NCBI GenBank assembly: GCA_955651735.1
Contig: CATPAM010000449.1
Location: 1-14,611, forward strand
Origin: Candidatus Acidiferrales bacterium
GTDB lineage: Bacteria > Acidobacteriota > Terriglobia > Acidiferrales > UBA7541
Length of the DNA: 14,611 nt
Direction of reading: 5' to 3'
Shown: piece after piece, positions 1 through 8,661 of the stretch
Layout: every line of letters starts with the position of its first letter
How positions within the stretch are numbered: the first letter of the stretch is position 1
The notes under the pieces: generated by a model
Seen by the model: only the letters and a program-made list of their open reading frames with translations
What the model was told of the DNA's origin: nothing
The model's database searches: none
Position numbers and translations under genes: made by a program

Positions 1-207
1 AACCTGAAATTCGAGACCATTCCTTATGTGCTGCAGTTAAACAAGCGCGATTTGCCTAATGCCATGGCGGTGCCGGAATTGACCAAGCAATTGCAGAAGA
101 AAGGCGAGCCGGTCCTGGAGGCGGTGGCGGTGACCGGTCAAGGCGTGTTTGAAACGCTGCGCGAGGTAGCCAAGCTGGTGCTCGCGGAGCTGAAGAAAAG
201 CGGCTAG
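1..207 (+). CDS. mglA: MglA-like small GTPase, C-terminal part (5' truncated by window edge)
   Basis: The frame is open from the first base and ends with TAG at 205-207, giving 68 residues. The NKRD motif (residues 14-17) is the G4 guanine-specificity motif (NKxD) of Ras-like GTPases. The later stretch E-A-V-A-V-T-G fits the G5 region and is followed by a helix rich in K, L and E. The wording 'P-Y-V-L-Q-x-N-K-R-D-L-P-N-A' is characteristic of the bacterial MglA family, polarity GTPases that act at the inner face of the membrane with MglB/Roadblock-type partners. The G1-G3 motifs lie outside the window, so activity cannot be judged. The gene converges on the STAS gene. I am confident of the family; the symbol is by family resemblance only. 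Confidence 0.85.
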   Translation, partial: NLKFETIPYVLQLNKRDLPNAMAVPELTKQLQKKGEPVLEAVAVTGQGVFETLREVAKLVLAELKKSG

Positions 208-255
208 CGGTTACGACCGGAGCAATCTCCCCCGAAACTTACGAGCCAATTTCGG

Positions 256-272
256 CCGTTCATTATGAACGG
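256..272. terminator. Perfect 7-bp hairpin between convergent genes, possible bidirectional terminator
   Basis: CCGTTCA at 256-262 and TGAACGG at 266-272 form a perfect 7-bp inverted repeat around a TTA loop. It lies between the stop of the GTPase (207, +) and the stop of the STAS gene (325, -), where a shared terminator is expected. There is no run of T on either side, so it does not match a classical intrinsic terminator. The call rests on location and symmetry. Confidence 0.35.
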
Positions 273-324
273 TGAGGATGGCCGCGTTCGCAAGGGGGCT
301 GGACACGATGCAATTCTAACGTTG

Positions 325-681
325 CTATGCGAAGCCCGCCGCCGCAGCGGAATCGGACTCGTACGTTGGGATGGCTTCGACCAGGCGAGTAACGGTCAGA
401 GCGTCGCGGACGCGTCCGGAGCCGCAAACGAGATGAACCGCGCCGCCCTCCCGCGCCAACTGAATGGAGATGCGCACCAGGGAGGAGATACCGGAGCTGT
501 CGATCTGCGGAACGCCATTCAGATTGATGACTACCTTACGGCCGCCGCGCTGCACGATGGATTGCAGAGCTTCATTGAGCTGCTCGGCGGGTTCGCCGAT
601 GGTGAGGCGCCCGTGGACCTCCAGCAAATCAATGCCGTCTTGCTGCCGAACGGAAATCTCCATGGGTACGTGCTCGGTCAT
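325..681 (-). CDS. STAS-domain anti-sigma factor antagonist (SpoIIAA/RsbV-like)
   Basis: This is a 118-residue single-domain protein, the usual size for stand-alone STAS proteins. An N-terminal beta strand pair is followed by an E-V-H-G-R-L-T segment (21-27) and the diagnostic I-D-S-S-G-I loop at 60-65. Ser62 is the counterpart of the serine phosphorylated in SpoIIAA. Known family role: the unphosphorylated protein binds an anti-sigma kinase (RsbW/SpoIIAB type) and frees the sigma factor; phosphorylation turns it off. The ATG at 679-681 is preceded on the minus strand by a GAGAGA-like ribosome binding site about 5 bases away. An internal Met at residue 7 is a weaker alternative start. The C-terminal tail (about 108-118) is Ala/Ser-rich and probably disordered. 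No kinase or sigma gene is visible next to it, so its partner is unknown. Confidence 0.88.
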   Translation of the reverse strand: MTEHVPMEISVRQQDGIDLLEVHGRLTIGEPAEQLNEALQSIVQRGGRKVVINLNGVPQIDSSGISSLVRISIQLAREGGAVHLVCGSGRVRDALTVTRLVEAIPTYESDSAAAAGFA

Positions 682-834
682 TAGCGATCTCTCTTGTTAT
701 GGAGCCAGCGCCGCAGCGCAAAACGGACCGGTTGGGATTATACGACTGCTGGCCGTCTTTGGATAATCGGTGTATCAAAAATTTGAATTGTGGGTATGAA
801 AATTTATAACAGAGCGATAGGCAAGCGCCACGCG

Positions 835-840
835 TATAAT
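835..840 (+). promoter_or_regulatory. Candidate -10 box upstream of amt
   Basis: A perfect TATAAT lies 115 bases upstream of the amt start codon, in an AT-richer patch (roughly 770-845) between the divergent STAS and amt genes. No good -35 hexamer is present 16-18 bases upstream; the best positions read GAGCGA or similar. It may be an activator-dependent promoter or a chance match. It would give a leader of about 110 bases. Confidence 0.35.
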
Positions 841-893
841 TCGGCGCGTCGGAGTGCCTAGTCCCCCGGAAAAGACCTGGTGAGCGAGTCTGC

Positions 894-917
894 AGCGGCT
901 GGTGTGGGCCGGCCGCT
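894..917 (+). promoter_or_regulatory. Inverted repeat in the amt leader
   Basis: AGCGGC (894-899) pairs with GCCGCT (912-917) across a 12-base G/T-rich loop. It lies within the putative 5' leader about 40 bases before the amt start. It could form a hairpin in the mRNA, but the sequence is GC-rich and such repeats arise by chance. I recognise no known riboswitch consensus here. Confidence 0.2.
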
Positions 918-955
918 AAGCGGTTATCTCATACGCAGCGGAGCGGATACAGAAT

Positions 956-2386
956 ATGAAGCGCACAGTGTGGAAGTGTTGTTTGCTCTTTGCCATGGTC
1001 CACGCGGTGCCGCTGCACGCGCAGCAACCCTCCGCAGCACCCTCCTCGCAGAGGACACCTTACGCCACCCAAGCTCCCAATCTCACAAATGAAAAACTGG
1101 CGCAGTTGGATCAGCGCGTAACCGCGGCGCAATCCTCCGCAGACAATGCCTGGATGCTGGTCAGCGCGGCGCTGGTGCTGATGATGACGGGGCCAGGGCT
1201 GGCTCTTTTCTACGGCGGCCTGGTGCGGCGCAAGAATACACTCGCGATCATGATGCAAAGCTTCATGCTCATGGCCGTAATCACCGTCATGTGGGCACTG
1301 GTGGGCTACAGTCTGTGCTTTGGCGGCAACGGTCCGGTGATCGGCGGGTTTGAGCATGCCTTCCTGCGAGGCGTGGGCACGGAGCCGAACGCCGATTACG
1401 CGGGAACAATTCCGCAGATGACCTTCATGGTGTACCAGTTGATGTTCGCTATCATCACGCCAGCGCTGATCACCGGAGCGACGGCGGAGCGCATGAAGTT
1501 TAGCGGCACTGTGCTGTTTATGATCCTGTGGTTTTTGGTCGTTTATGCGCCGCTGGCCCACATGGTGTGGGGAAAAGGCGGTTTACTGAACGCGTCGCTG
1601 GGCGGACGATTTCCAACTTTGGATTTCGCGGGCGGCACGGTTGTGCACATCAGCTCCGGGGTATCAGCATTCGTGTGCGCGCTGTACCTGGGCAAGCGCA
1701 CCGGATTCCCCAAGCAACCGATGCCGCCGCACAGCCTGGTGCTGAGCTTTATTGGCGCGTGCCTGTTGTGGGTGGGATGGTTCGGATTCAACGCCGGCAG
1801 CGCGCTGGCTTCGAGCCCACTGGCGACGAGCGCGTTCGTAGCTACGCATTTTGCGGCGGCGGCGGCGGCGTTGAGCTGGAGCGTTGCGGAGTGGATCAAG
1901 AACGGTCGAGCGAGCGCGCTCGGCGCGATCTCCGGTGCCGTGGCTGGGCTGGTGGCCATCACCCCGGCGGCTGGTTTTGTCGCGCCGATGCCGGCATTGA
2001 TCATTGGTCTTGTCGCCGGCGCCTGCTGCTACTGGATGGTAACGCGCGTCAAAGCAATCTTCGGGTATGATGACGCGCTCGACGCTTTTGGCGTGCACGG
2101 CGCGGGTGGAACAATAGGGGCGCTGTTGACCGGTGTGTTTGCGACGCAAGTGATCAATCCGATTTTTGGCGCCGGGAAAGCGGTCGGCGGCAGCGACGGA
2201 CACTGGGGACAAGTCGGCAACCAGCTTGTCGGCGTGCTGATCGCCTGGGGATTCGCACTGGTGGGAACCCTAGTGCTGCTAAAGGTCGTGGATTTAATTA
2301 CCGGCCTGCGCGTGACGGAAGACCAGGAGATCGAAGGTTTGGATATTACGCAGCATGGCGAAGAGGCCTATAACCTGGAGTCGTGA
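956..2386 (+). CDS. amt: Ammonium transporter (Amt/MEP/Rh family)
   Basis: This 476-residue inner-membrane channel conducts ammonium/ammonia. Residues 1-22 form a signal peptide with a likely L-H-A|Q cleavage, giving a periplasmic N-terminus as in E. coli AmtB. A Gln/Ser/Pro-rich spacer follows, then about 11 hydrophobic segments starting near residue 61. The family's conduction residues are visible: D223 and H231 in D-F-A-G-G-T-V-V-H, and H381 in G-V-H-G-A-G-G. These match AmtB D160 and the twin histidines H168/H318. The cytosolic C-terminal region (G-L-R-V-T-E-D-Q-E-I-E-G-L-D) is the part that couples to PII. The ATG at 956 is chosen because it supplies the complete signal peptide; the ribosome binding site is weak. 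A PII gene follows 51 bases later and glnD after that, so channel gating by the neighbouring PII is the expected regulation. Confidence 0.97.
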   Translation: MKRTVWKCCLLFAMVHAVPLHAQQPSAAPSSQRTPYATQAPNLTNEKLAQLDQRVTAAQSSADNAWMLVSAALVLMMTGPGLALFYGGLVRRKNTLAIMMQSFMLMAVITVMWALVGYSLCFGGNGPVIGGFEHAFLRGVGTEPNADYAGTIPQMTFMVYQLMFAIITPALITGATAERMKFSGTVLFMILWFLVVYAPLAHMVWGKGGLLNASLGGRFPTLDFAGGTVVHISSGVSAFVCALYLGKRTGFPKQPMPPHSLVLSFIGACLLWVGWFGFNAGSALASSPLATSAFVATHFAAAAAALSWSVAEWIKNGRASALGAISGAVAGLVAITPAAGFVAPMPALIIGLVAGACCYWMVTRVKAIFGYDDALDAFGVHGAGGTIGALLTGVFATQVINPIFGAGKAVGGSDGHWGQVGNQLVGVLIAWGFALVGTLVLLKVVDLITGLRVTEDQEIEGLDITQHGEEAYNLES

Positions 2387-2401
2387 ACCCGGGCAGAATG
2401 A

Positions 2402-2776
<375 letters not shown>

Positions 2777-2781
2777 ACGAA

Positions 2782-5430
2782 GTGACGACCGCAGCGCGCC
2801 CGGGTCTAAATCCGGAAAGCCAACCTGATCGAAACATGCAAGGATCCCTGACGCCTTTATCCGTACTCGGCCCGCAAGCCGATGACGAACGACAACGTAT
2901 TCGCGAACAGTTTGAAGCGGGTGCGGGCGCCCGGGAGACGCTGCGCGCGCTGTGCGCGCTGGCCGACAACAACATCCGCCAGGTCTTTGGCGAAGTGCTG
3001 CGCGTGCACAACACGCCCGCTTCGGGATTGTGCCTGTTGGCCCTCGGCGGCTACGGCCGCAAAATGCTGTTTCCGTATTCCGACCTCGATATCCTTTTTC
3101 TTTTCGGCAGCGACAAGGCGGAGGACGAGTTCCGGCCGCTGATCGCGGACTTCGCGCGCACGCTGTGGGATCTGGGTTTTCGCGTGAGTTCGGCCGGGCG
3201 CACCGTGGAAGAATGCAAGCGCATTGAAGAGGACAACGCGGAATTTCATTTGGCGTTGTTGGACCGGCGGTTTCTGGCCGGCGATGCGGACCTTTTTGAA
3301 AAGCTGGACAAGCGCGTTCTGCCCGGTTCGGAAAAAACCGCGCGGCCGTTCTTGCTGACGCAGCTCCACAAACTGAGCGCGGAACGCCTCACGCGCTACG
3401 GCAACACGATTTTTCATCTGGAACCAAACGTCAAGGATGCGCCCGGCGGTCTGCGTGACTATCAGGCAGGGGTGTGGCTGCGCCAAATCGGCGGCGAAAA
3501 GCGAGAGCCGCTGAGCAGCAGTGCCGCGGAAGAGGAGCTGGCCTCCGGCGCCGTGGATTTTCTGAGCGCCATTCGCTGCTTCCTCCATTACAGCAACGCG
3601 CGCAACGACAATACGCTTACCTACGAGTTGCAGGCCGGTGCCGCGGAGCGCTCTCTCGGGGTTACGGACGGATTGCCGCGCGATGCGGCGGAGTGGATGC
3701 GGCTGTATTTTCGGCAGGCGCGCACCCTGAACCGCCAATTGTTGCGCTATCTCGAGCAGAAGGCGCCAACACCCCGAACTTTCCGGCAGCGGCTTTTCAA
3801 CGCAGCACGTTCGGCAAAATCGGAACCGGGGAATGGGAAACCATTCGCAGTACGCGACGGGCGGTTCGAATTGCTCGACGCCAGGGAGATTTGCGACCGC
3901 CGTGTCCTGTTTTCACTCTTTACCGAAGCGGCGCGCGCGGGAGTTCCGCTGAGCCGCCGTGCCGAGCGCAGCATCGCTTACATCATGAAGCATCCGGAAT
4001 TGCCGGTGAAGAATGCAGACCTGACCTGGGCCACGCTGCGCGAGATCCTTGGCGCCGATTACCCGGGTGTGGCGTTGCGGCCGCTGCAGCGCCTCGGATT
4101 GCTGGCGGAACTCCTCCCGGAGTTCGCGCGCATCGATTCGCTGGTGGTTCGCGATTTTTATCATCGCTACACGGTGGACGAGCACACGCTGCGCACCATC
4201 GAGCATTTGCAGGAATTGACCGATTCGACAGACGCGCGCGGCGTGCGTTTCAAGGAGCTGTGGAAGACCGCGGAGCGCCGCGATTTGCTGATCCTCGCGT
4301 TGTTGCTGCACGACGTCGGCAAGGGCATGGCCGTGGAAAACCATGTGACCGGCAGCCTCGAAGCGCTGGAGAGCGCCGCCGCGCGCCTTGTATTATCGCC
4401 GGACGAAACGGACGAGGTTCAATTTTTGATCGAGCACCATTTGGATATGTCCGCTACGGTGCAGCGGCGCGACATTTTCGATCCGGCCACAGTCTCGGCG
4501 TTTGCCGCGACTGTGGGAAATCAAGAGCGGCTACAAAGGCTTTGCCTGATGACCTATGCGGACATCCACGCGGTAAACCCCGAAGCGCTGACCCCGTGGA
4601 AAGCAGAGATGTTGTGGCAACTGTACGTAGCCACCTCCAATCACTTCAGCCGCACGCTGGACACCGATCGCTTGCACGCGCACGACGAAGTCTCGCTCCT
4701 GGAGCAGGTGCGCGCGCAAACGGGGGGCGCCCGCACGGAAGAAATTGAGCGCTTCCTCGAAGGATTTCCGCGGCGTTATTTGGCGGTGCACTCCGCGGCC
4801 GAGATTGCCGCGCATTTCGCGCTGTACGAAAAACTTGGCGCGCAGCCCGTTCAGACCGAGCTGCAGGTGCGCAGGCACGCATTTTCCTTTACGCTGCTGA
4901 CCGCCGACCGTCCTGCCTTGTTCGCGACCATTTCCGGCGTTCTGGCCGGATGGGGAATGAACATTATCAAGGCCGATGCGTTTGCCAACGCCGCCGGAAT
5001 CGTCCTTGATACGTTTCACTTCTCGGATTTGCACCGCACGCTTGAGCTAAATCCCACCGAGATCGAACGATTTCTCAAAAGTCTTAAAGATGTTGTGAAT
5101 GGAAAGTCCCCACTCGAGCCGCTGTTGAGCGGCCGTGAAAGTGCGAGCCGGGCGCGGCTGCCAAAGGTGGCTATCGAGACGCGCATAGGTTTTGATGACG
5201 GTTCGTCCGAGCACAGCACGCTGTTGGAAATAGTCGCGCAAGACCGGCCGGGATTGCTTTATGACATCGGCTCGACGCTCGCGCGCCTGGGATGCAACAT
5301 CGAAGTCGCGTTGATCGATACCGAAGGACAGAAAGCGATCGACGTGTTTTACCTGACGGAGCAAGCTAAGAAGCTAGGCACGGAAAAGCAAGATTTGTTG
5401 CGCGCTTCCTTGCAGCAGGCGCTGGCGTGA
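2782..5430 (+). CDS. glnD: Bifunctional [protein-PII] uridylyltransferase / uridylyl-removing enzyme
   Basis: This 882-residue cytosolic glutamine sensor is close to the family's usual 860-940. It adds UMP to PII Tyr51 at low glutamine and removes it at high glutamine. Domains in order: nucleotidyltransferase with G89-G90 and D101-x-D103; a central helical linker; an HD domain with H468, H510-D511 and H552-H553 for uridylyl removal; and two C-terminal ACT domains (about 701-770 and 812-880), each opening with a D-R-P turn, which bind glutamine. All key catalytic residues I can place are present, so both activities should be intact. The start is a GTG 5 bases after the PII stop, suggesting translational coupling. 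An in-frame ATG at 2836 (residue 19) is a possible alternative, since the first 18 residues look unstructured. The gene ends 39 bases from a convergent gene. Confidence 0.96.
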   Translation: MTTAARPGLNPESQPDRNMQGSLTPLSVLGPQADDERQRIREQFEAGAGARETLRALCALADNNIRQVFGEVLRVHNTPASGLCLLALGGYGRKMLFPYSDLDILFLFGSDKAEDEFRPLIADFARTLWDLGFRVSSAGRTVEECKRIEEDNAEFHLALLDRRFLAGDADLFEKLDKRVLPGSEKTARPFLLTQLHKLSAERLTRYGNTIFHLEPNVKDAPGGLRDYQAGVWLRQIGGEKREPLSSSAAEEELASGAVDFLSAIRCFLHYSNARNDNTLTYELQAGAAERSLGVTDGLPRDAAEWMRLYFRQARTLNRQLLRYLEQKAPTPRTFRQRLFNAARSAKSEPGNGKPFAVRDGRFELLDAREICDRRVLFSLFTEAARAGVPLSRRAERSIAYIMKHPELPVKNADLTWATLREILGADYPGVALRPLQRLGLLAELLPEFARIDSLVVRDFYHRYTVDEHTLRTIEHLQELTDSTDARGVRFKELWKTAERRDLLILALLLHDVGKGMAVENHVTGSLEALESAAARLVLSPDETDEVQFLIEHHLDMSATVQRRDIFDPATVSAFAATVGNQERLQRLCLMTYADIHAVNPEALTPWKAEMLWQLYVATSNHFSRTLDTDRLHAHDEVSLLEQVRAQTGGARTEEIERFLEGFPRRYLAVHSAAEIAAHFALYEKLGAQPVQTELQVRRHAFSFTLLTADRPALFATISGVLAGWGMNIIKADAFANAAGIVLDTFHFSDLHRTLELNPTEIERFLKSLKDVVNGKSPLEPLLSGRESASRARLPKVAIETRIGFDDGSSEHSTLLEIVAQDRPGLLYDIGSTLARLGCNIEVALIDTEGQKAIDVFYLTEQAKKLGTEKQDLLRASLQQALA

Positions 5431-5469
5431 TGCCAGCCACGGGTTCCCCCCACGCAAGTGATCTGTTGA

Positions 5470-7764
5470 TCAGTGCCAGATGATGTCAACGTCTGGCTCC
5501 CACTCTAGGCCCATGTTGTCGTCGGTGATCAGGCGAGGATTGCCCATGCGAGCGCGCATGGAGTCGGAATTCTCCAGACCCATACGCAGAGGCGCTTGAT
5601 GGACGGTTTGCGCCAGGGCCGCGTAGCGAGCGAGCGTGAGCTTGGTCTCCGGATTCGCGGGATCGAAAACCAAACGGCCGTTGATCTGATACAGACGCAA
5701 GTCGGCTAACCAACGCTCCGTCGCGACGCCCAGCGGGGCATCGCTGACCGCGAGAAAATTGAGAACCCGCAGACCATAGGGGAAAACGCTGAGCGCCGTG
5801 GCCACAGCTTCCACGGATTCCGTGGTGTTGAAGTAATAGGTGCCGCCAGGGTTCAAGTGCTGCCTAATGAGTTGGAAGAATTCCCTGGAAAGGAGATTGC
5901 TGGTGTGATCGCGCCAGTGAAATGTTGTGTTGGCTACGATGGCATCATAGCGGACGTCGGGATGCGCGATGAGCCAGCGGCGCCCGTCGTCGACGTAGAT
6001 GCGGGCTCTTGGATTGATGAGCAGCGAGCTGACCACCGGGTAGCGCGGAATCAAATCCAGGTAGCCGGGGTTGATTTCGACGATATCCATGGATTCGAGT
6101 CGCGGATGGTTCACAAAAATTTGCGCCCAGGAACCGGACGACAGGCCGATCATGAGCATGCGCTTGGGGGCGGGATTGTAGGCGCTCAACACAAAGGCGC
6201 GCACCACCAGATTCAGGTCGTAATTGGGATCGATTCGGAAGTGACCGTCGTAAACGCCGCTGCCGAATACGGCGCCGTCCTGAGTCACGGCAATGACGCC
6301 GTTACGATTCTCCACGATCTGCGCGAAAGGGATATTTGCCTGGGGCTTCGCTCCAAAGGTCAGCCGTTCGTAAAAGAGAGTGTAAAGCCGCGGAGCCAAG
6401 CCTATGGAAACAAGGGCGGCGACGGCGAGTGCCGCGGCCCACGCAGGCGGCCAACTAAATTGCGCGTTGCTGAAAAAAAGAACCAGAATTCCTGTCAGGA
6501 CCGCGGCGAAGGCGAGCAAGAGCGAAATCTGACGAAGCCCGAGATGCTGCATGAGCACAAAACCGATTCCGAGGCTGGCCAGAACAGAGCCGGCAATGTT
6601 GGAGCCGTAAATCAGACTGACACCACGCCCGGCATTTTCCTGTGACGGCACAGCAAGCTGGCAAAGCAGCGGAAGCGCCGAGCCCAGCAGGCCAGCGGTG
6701 ACGAAAAATGCTGGGGCACTGGAAAGATAATTCATCTTGTGCGCCATCAAGGTGGCTACCAGCGGCGGCAAGAAGACGGATATACCACCGGCCAGAAGTA
6801 TGACCACGCCGATGACGCGCACGACGGTGGACGGCTGCGCGTCCTGCGTAAGCCTTTCTGAAATATACGAGCCGGCTGCTACACCTGCAAGATAGGTGGC
6901 CAACAGTAAAGCGAATGCAGGGGCGCGATCCGACGAAGCCACAGAGAAGACGCGGAACCAGGCGATTTCAAACCCGAGGGCGATGAAGCCGGAAAGTCCA
7001 GCCAAGAGCATGGCGATACTCAGCCGGATCGGTGGCACGCCGGAAGCGGGTGATCGGAGGACATTAACTTCTTCCGCTGCGTCAGGCTGCTGCGTTCGCA
7101 CATAGAGGTACGCGATCGAGCCAACCACGGCGTTCATACAGACCGCCAGGGAGACGGAGCCCGATTGGCCCAAGCTTCGCATCGAAAAACTGGCGCACAA
7201 GAAACAGGCCACCGCGGAGCCGAAGGTGTTGACGAAATACAGGCGCGAAACGGAAACGCCGACGCGCCCGGAACGCCTCACCAATTGCCCAACAAGCAAC
7301 GGCAAAGTGGCGCCCATCAGCATTGTCGGCAACAACAGCAGAGAGAAGCTAAAGACAATCACCCAAGGGAGGTTGGCGCCTGCGGTGGAGGAAGCAGCCC
7401 AGTGAAAAATGCGCAGGGAAGCCAGTCCAAAGAGGGCGATACCGAGTTCGGCAATACCGAAAATCAGGACTCCGTACCGTGGGAAACGCGCGGAGAGCCG
7501 GCCTCCAACCAGGCTGCCGAGGCCCAAGCCAAGCATAAAAGCGCTGACGATGATCGCGACGGATTCGGCGTTCACTCCATAGATGGCGAAGAGCACTCGC
7601 TGCCAGACGATCTGATAGATCAGCGCGGGCATTCCGGAAAAGAAGAAAAGGACACTGATCAGCAGCGACCGTTTTCGTTCTTCTTTGTTGTCAAAGAAAA
7701 ACGCGGAGGCAAGGAAGAGTCCAAGATCAAAAATCAGCAATGCCAGGACGGTGTAAGATAGCAT
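5470..7764 (-). CDS. Fused MFS-type membrane protein / spermidine synthase-like domain
   Basis: This is a 764-residue two-part protein. Residues 1 to about 460 hold a dozen or more hydrophobic segments with MFS-like loops (G-L-G-L-G-S-L-V-G-G-R-L-S near 79-91, repeated in related form near 293-305). The rest is a Rossmann-type domain related to spermidine synthases and methyltransferases: G-L-S-S-G-S-W (540-546) as nucleotide loop, V-E-I-N (562-565) as the acidic strand end, and D-D-G-R-R-W-L (592-598). Such fusions are commonly annotated 'fused MFS/spermidine synthase', with no established substrate. The loop where true spermidine synthases carry the catalytic D-S-x-D reads A-N-T-T-F-H-W (611-617), so classical aminopropyl transfer is doubtful. 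T-D-D-N-M-G-L-E-W near the C-terminus is a typical family ending. The ATG at 7764 has only a weak GAAAGA upstream. The family is secure; the activity is unknown. Confidence 0.85.
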   Translation of the reverse strand: MLSYTVLALLIFDLGLFLASAFFFDNKEERKRSLLISVLFFFSGMPALIYQIVWQRVLFAIYGVNAESVAIIVSAFMLGLGLGSLVGGRLSARFPRYGVLIFGIAELGIALFGLASLRIFHWAASSTAGANLPWVIVFSFSLLLLPTMLMGATLPLLVGQLVRRSGRVGVSVSRLYFVNTFGSAVACFLCASFSMRSLGQSGSVSLAVCMNAVVGSIAYLYVRTQQPDAAEEVNVLRSPASGVPPIRLSIAMLLAGLSGFIALGFEIAWFRVFSVASSDRAPAFALLLATYLAGVAAGSYISERLTQDAQPSTVVRVIGVVILLAGGISVFLPPLVATLMAHKMNYLSSAPAFFVTAGLLGSALPLLCQLAVPSQENAGRGVSLIYGSNIAGSVLASLGIGFVLMQHLGLRQISLLLAFAAVLTGILVLFFSNAQFSWPPAWAAALAVAALVSIGLAPRLYTLFYERLTFGAKPQANIPFAQIVENRNGVIAVTQDGAVFGSGVYDGHFRIDPNYDLNLVVRAFVLSAYNPAPKRMLMIGLSSGSWAQIFVNHPRLESMDIVEINPGYLDLIPRYPVVSSLLINPRARIYVDDGRRWLIAHPDVRYDAIVANTTFHWRDHTSNLLSREFFQLIRQHLNPGGTYYFNTTESVEAVATALSVFPYGLRVLNFLAVSDAPLGVATERWLADLRLYQINGRLVFDPANPETKLTLARYAALAQTVHQAPLRMGLENSDSMRARMGNPRLITDDNMGLEWEPDVDIIWH

Positions 7765-7799
7765 GATCTTTCGAGGCTCGGTCGAACAACGCGCCGCTC

Positions 7800-7814
7800 G
7801 ATAACCTAATTATC
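7800..7814. repeat. Small AT-rich inverted repeat upstream of the MFS-fusion gene
   Basis: GATAA and TTATC flank a 5-base centre, making a 15-base imperfect palindrome. It sits 36 bases upstream of the MFS-fusion start codon within a GC-rich gap, in a position suitable for an operator or -10 region. The sequence alone cannot separate this from chance. Confidence 0.2.
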
Positions 7815-7858
7815 CGTTGCGGCCCGCGAGAAGAGCGGAAATTGACGCGCGGGGTTTC

Positions 7859-8572
7859 TCAAACGAGCAAATTACGACGGCGCGTCAAGCGCGGGGCAAA
7901 GCTCGCCAAGTCTTCCGACAGGAGCTTTTCGACTAGTTCTTCCACGCCGGCGCCATGCGAGCCGGCGGTCACCAGGTCGACGCGCTCCTTCAGAGCCGGT
8001 AACGCATTGGCCACCGCCACGCTGCATCCGCACATGGCGAGAAACGCGTCGTCGTTTTCCGCATCGCCCACGCCCACGGTGTTGTGGGGCGAGAACCGAA
8101 GTTCGTTCAACGCGATTTGCAGGCCGCTCGCCTTGTTTACGCCGGAAGGCAGGACCATCACTGCATCCTTGTTTAAAATAATCTGCAGTTCGAGCCCCAT
8201 GTCACGAATCACTTCTAGAACCGTCGATGCAAAAGGGTGCCATGTGGCCACGATGCATTGGCCTACCGAGAGTGGCTGCACTCCGCGGCGTCGCAATTCG
8301 GCGACAAACTCCGGCGGCGGTGGGTTCGCAAGTAATTTGCTTTCCCGGTTGTCCGGCCGATACAGAACCGCGCCGTTCTCCGCAACGATTCGATCGAAGA
8401 CCGCATACTCCGGAAAAACCTCCTGCAATTCGGTAAGCTGGCGTCCCGTTGCCAAAATCAATTTCCGCCCGGATGCGCTTACTCGCTTGAGAGCTTCCAC
8501 GGTGCTGGGCGCACACCGCCCGTCGTGGGCGATAGTGCCGTCGTAATCGCAAATCAGACAGAAGTAGCGCAT
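7859..8572 (-). CDS. HAD-superfamily phosphatase (subfamily IIB, Cof/sugar-phosphatase type)
   Basis: From the ATG at 8570-8572 the protein has 237 residues and begins M-R-Y, just before motif I. HAD motifs are complete: D9-Y-D11-G-T (nucleophile Asp and acid/base Asp), T42 in A-T-G-R (motif II), K147 in N-K-A-S-G (motif III), and G-D170-A-E-N-D174-D (motif IV, Mg2+ binding). The cap between motifs II and III is of the C2/IIB kind, found in sugar-phosphate and phosphoglycolate phosphatases. Upstream in-frame starts exist (ATG at 8602, GTG at 8614); they add basic residues before motif I and none has a clear ribosome binding site, so 8572 is preferred by family alignment. It lies 89 bases downstream of lemA on the same strand and may be the tail of that operon. 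The natural substrate cannot be told from sequence. Confidence 0.85.
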   Translation of the reverse strand: MRYFCLICDYDGTIAHDGRCAPSTVEALKRVSASGRKLILATGRQLTELQEVFPEYAVFDRIVAENGAVLYRPDNRESKLLANPPPPEFVAELRRRGVQPLSVGQCIVATWHPFASTVLEVIRDMGLELQIILNKDAVMVLPSGVNKASGLQIALNELRFSPHNTVGVGDAENDDAFLAMCGCSVAVANALPALKERVDLVTAGSHGAGVEELVEKLLSEDLASFAPRLTRRRNLLV

Positions 8573-8661
8573 GCCTATTTTGTCGCGTAGATGCTTCGCC
8601 ATGCGAACTAGCACGCGGGAAGGAAATATTCCCGCGCGGCGTACAATTCTTTGCGCGGCGA

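Noticed and set aside
265..684. 139-codon plus-strand frame opposite the STAS gene
   Set aside because: It is the antisense of a clear STAS protein; its translation has no recognisable motif and it starts inside a hairpin.
770..955. Sigma-54 (-24/-12) promoter for amt
   Set aside because: I looked for GG and GC dinucleotides with the proper spacing in a TGGCAC/TTGCA context and found none convincing.
929..1561. 210-codon minus-strand frame over the start of amt
   Set aside because: His/Arg/Gln-rich translation typical of antisense shadow; the plus strand encodes an unmistakable Amt.
3474..4748. 424-codon plus-strand frame inside glnD
   Set aside because: Arg/Ala-rich out-of-frame reading of GC-rich coding DNA; GlnD motifs lie in the other frame.
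5459..5472. TGATC/GATCA mini-hairpin between glnD and the MFS fusion gene as terminator
   Set aside because: Only a 5-bp stem, no T tract, and it overlaps the stop codon of the minus-strand gene.
5857..6645. 262-codon plus-strand frame opposite the MFS fusion gene
   Set aside because: Antisense shadow; the minus strand gives membrane segments and transferase motifs without interruption.
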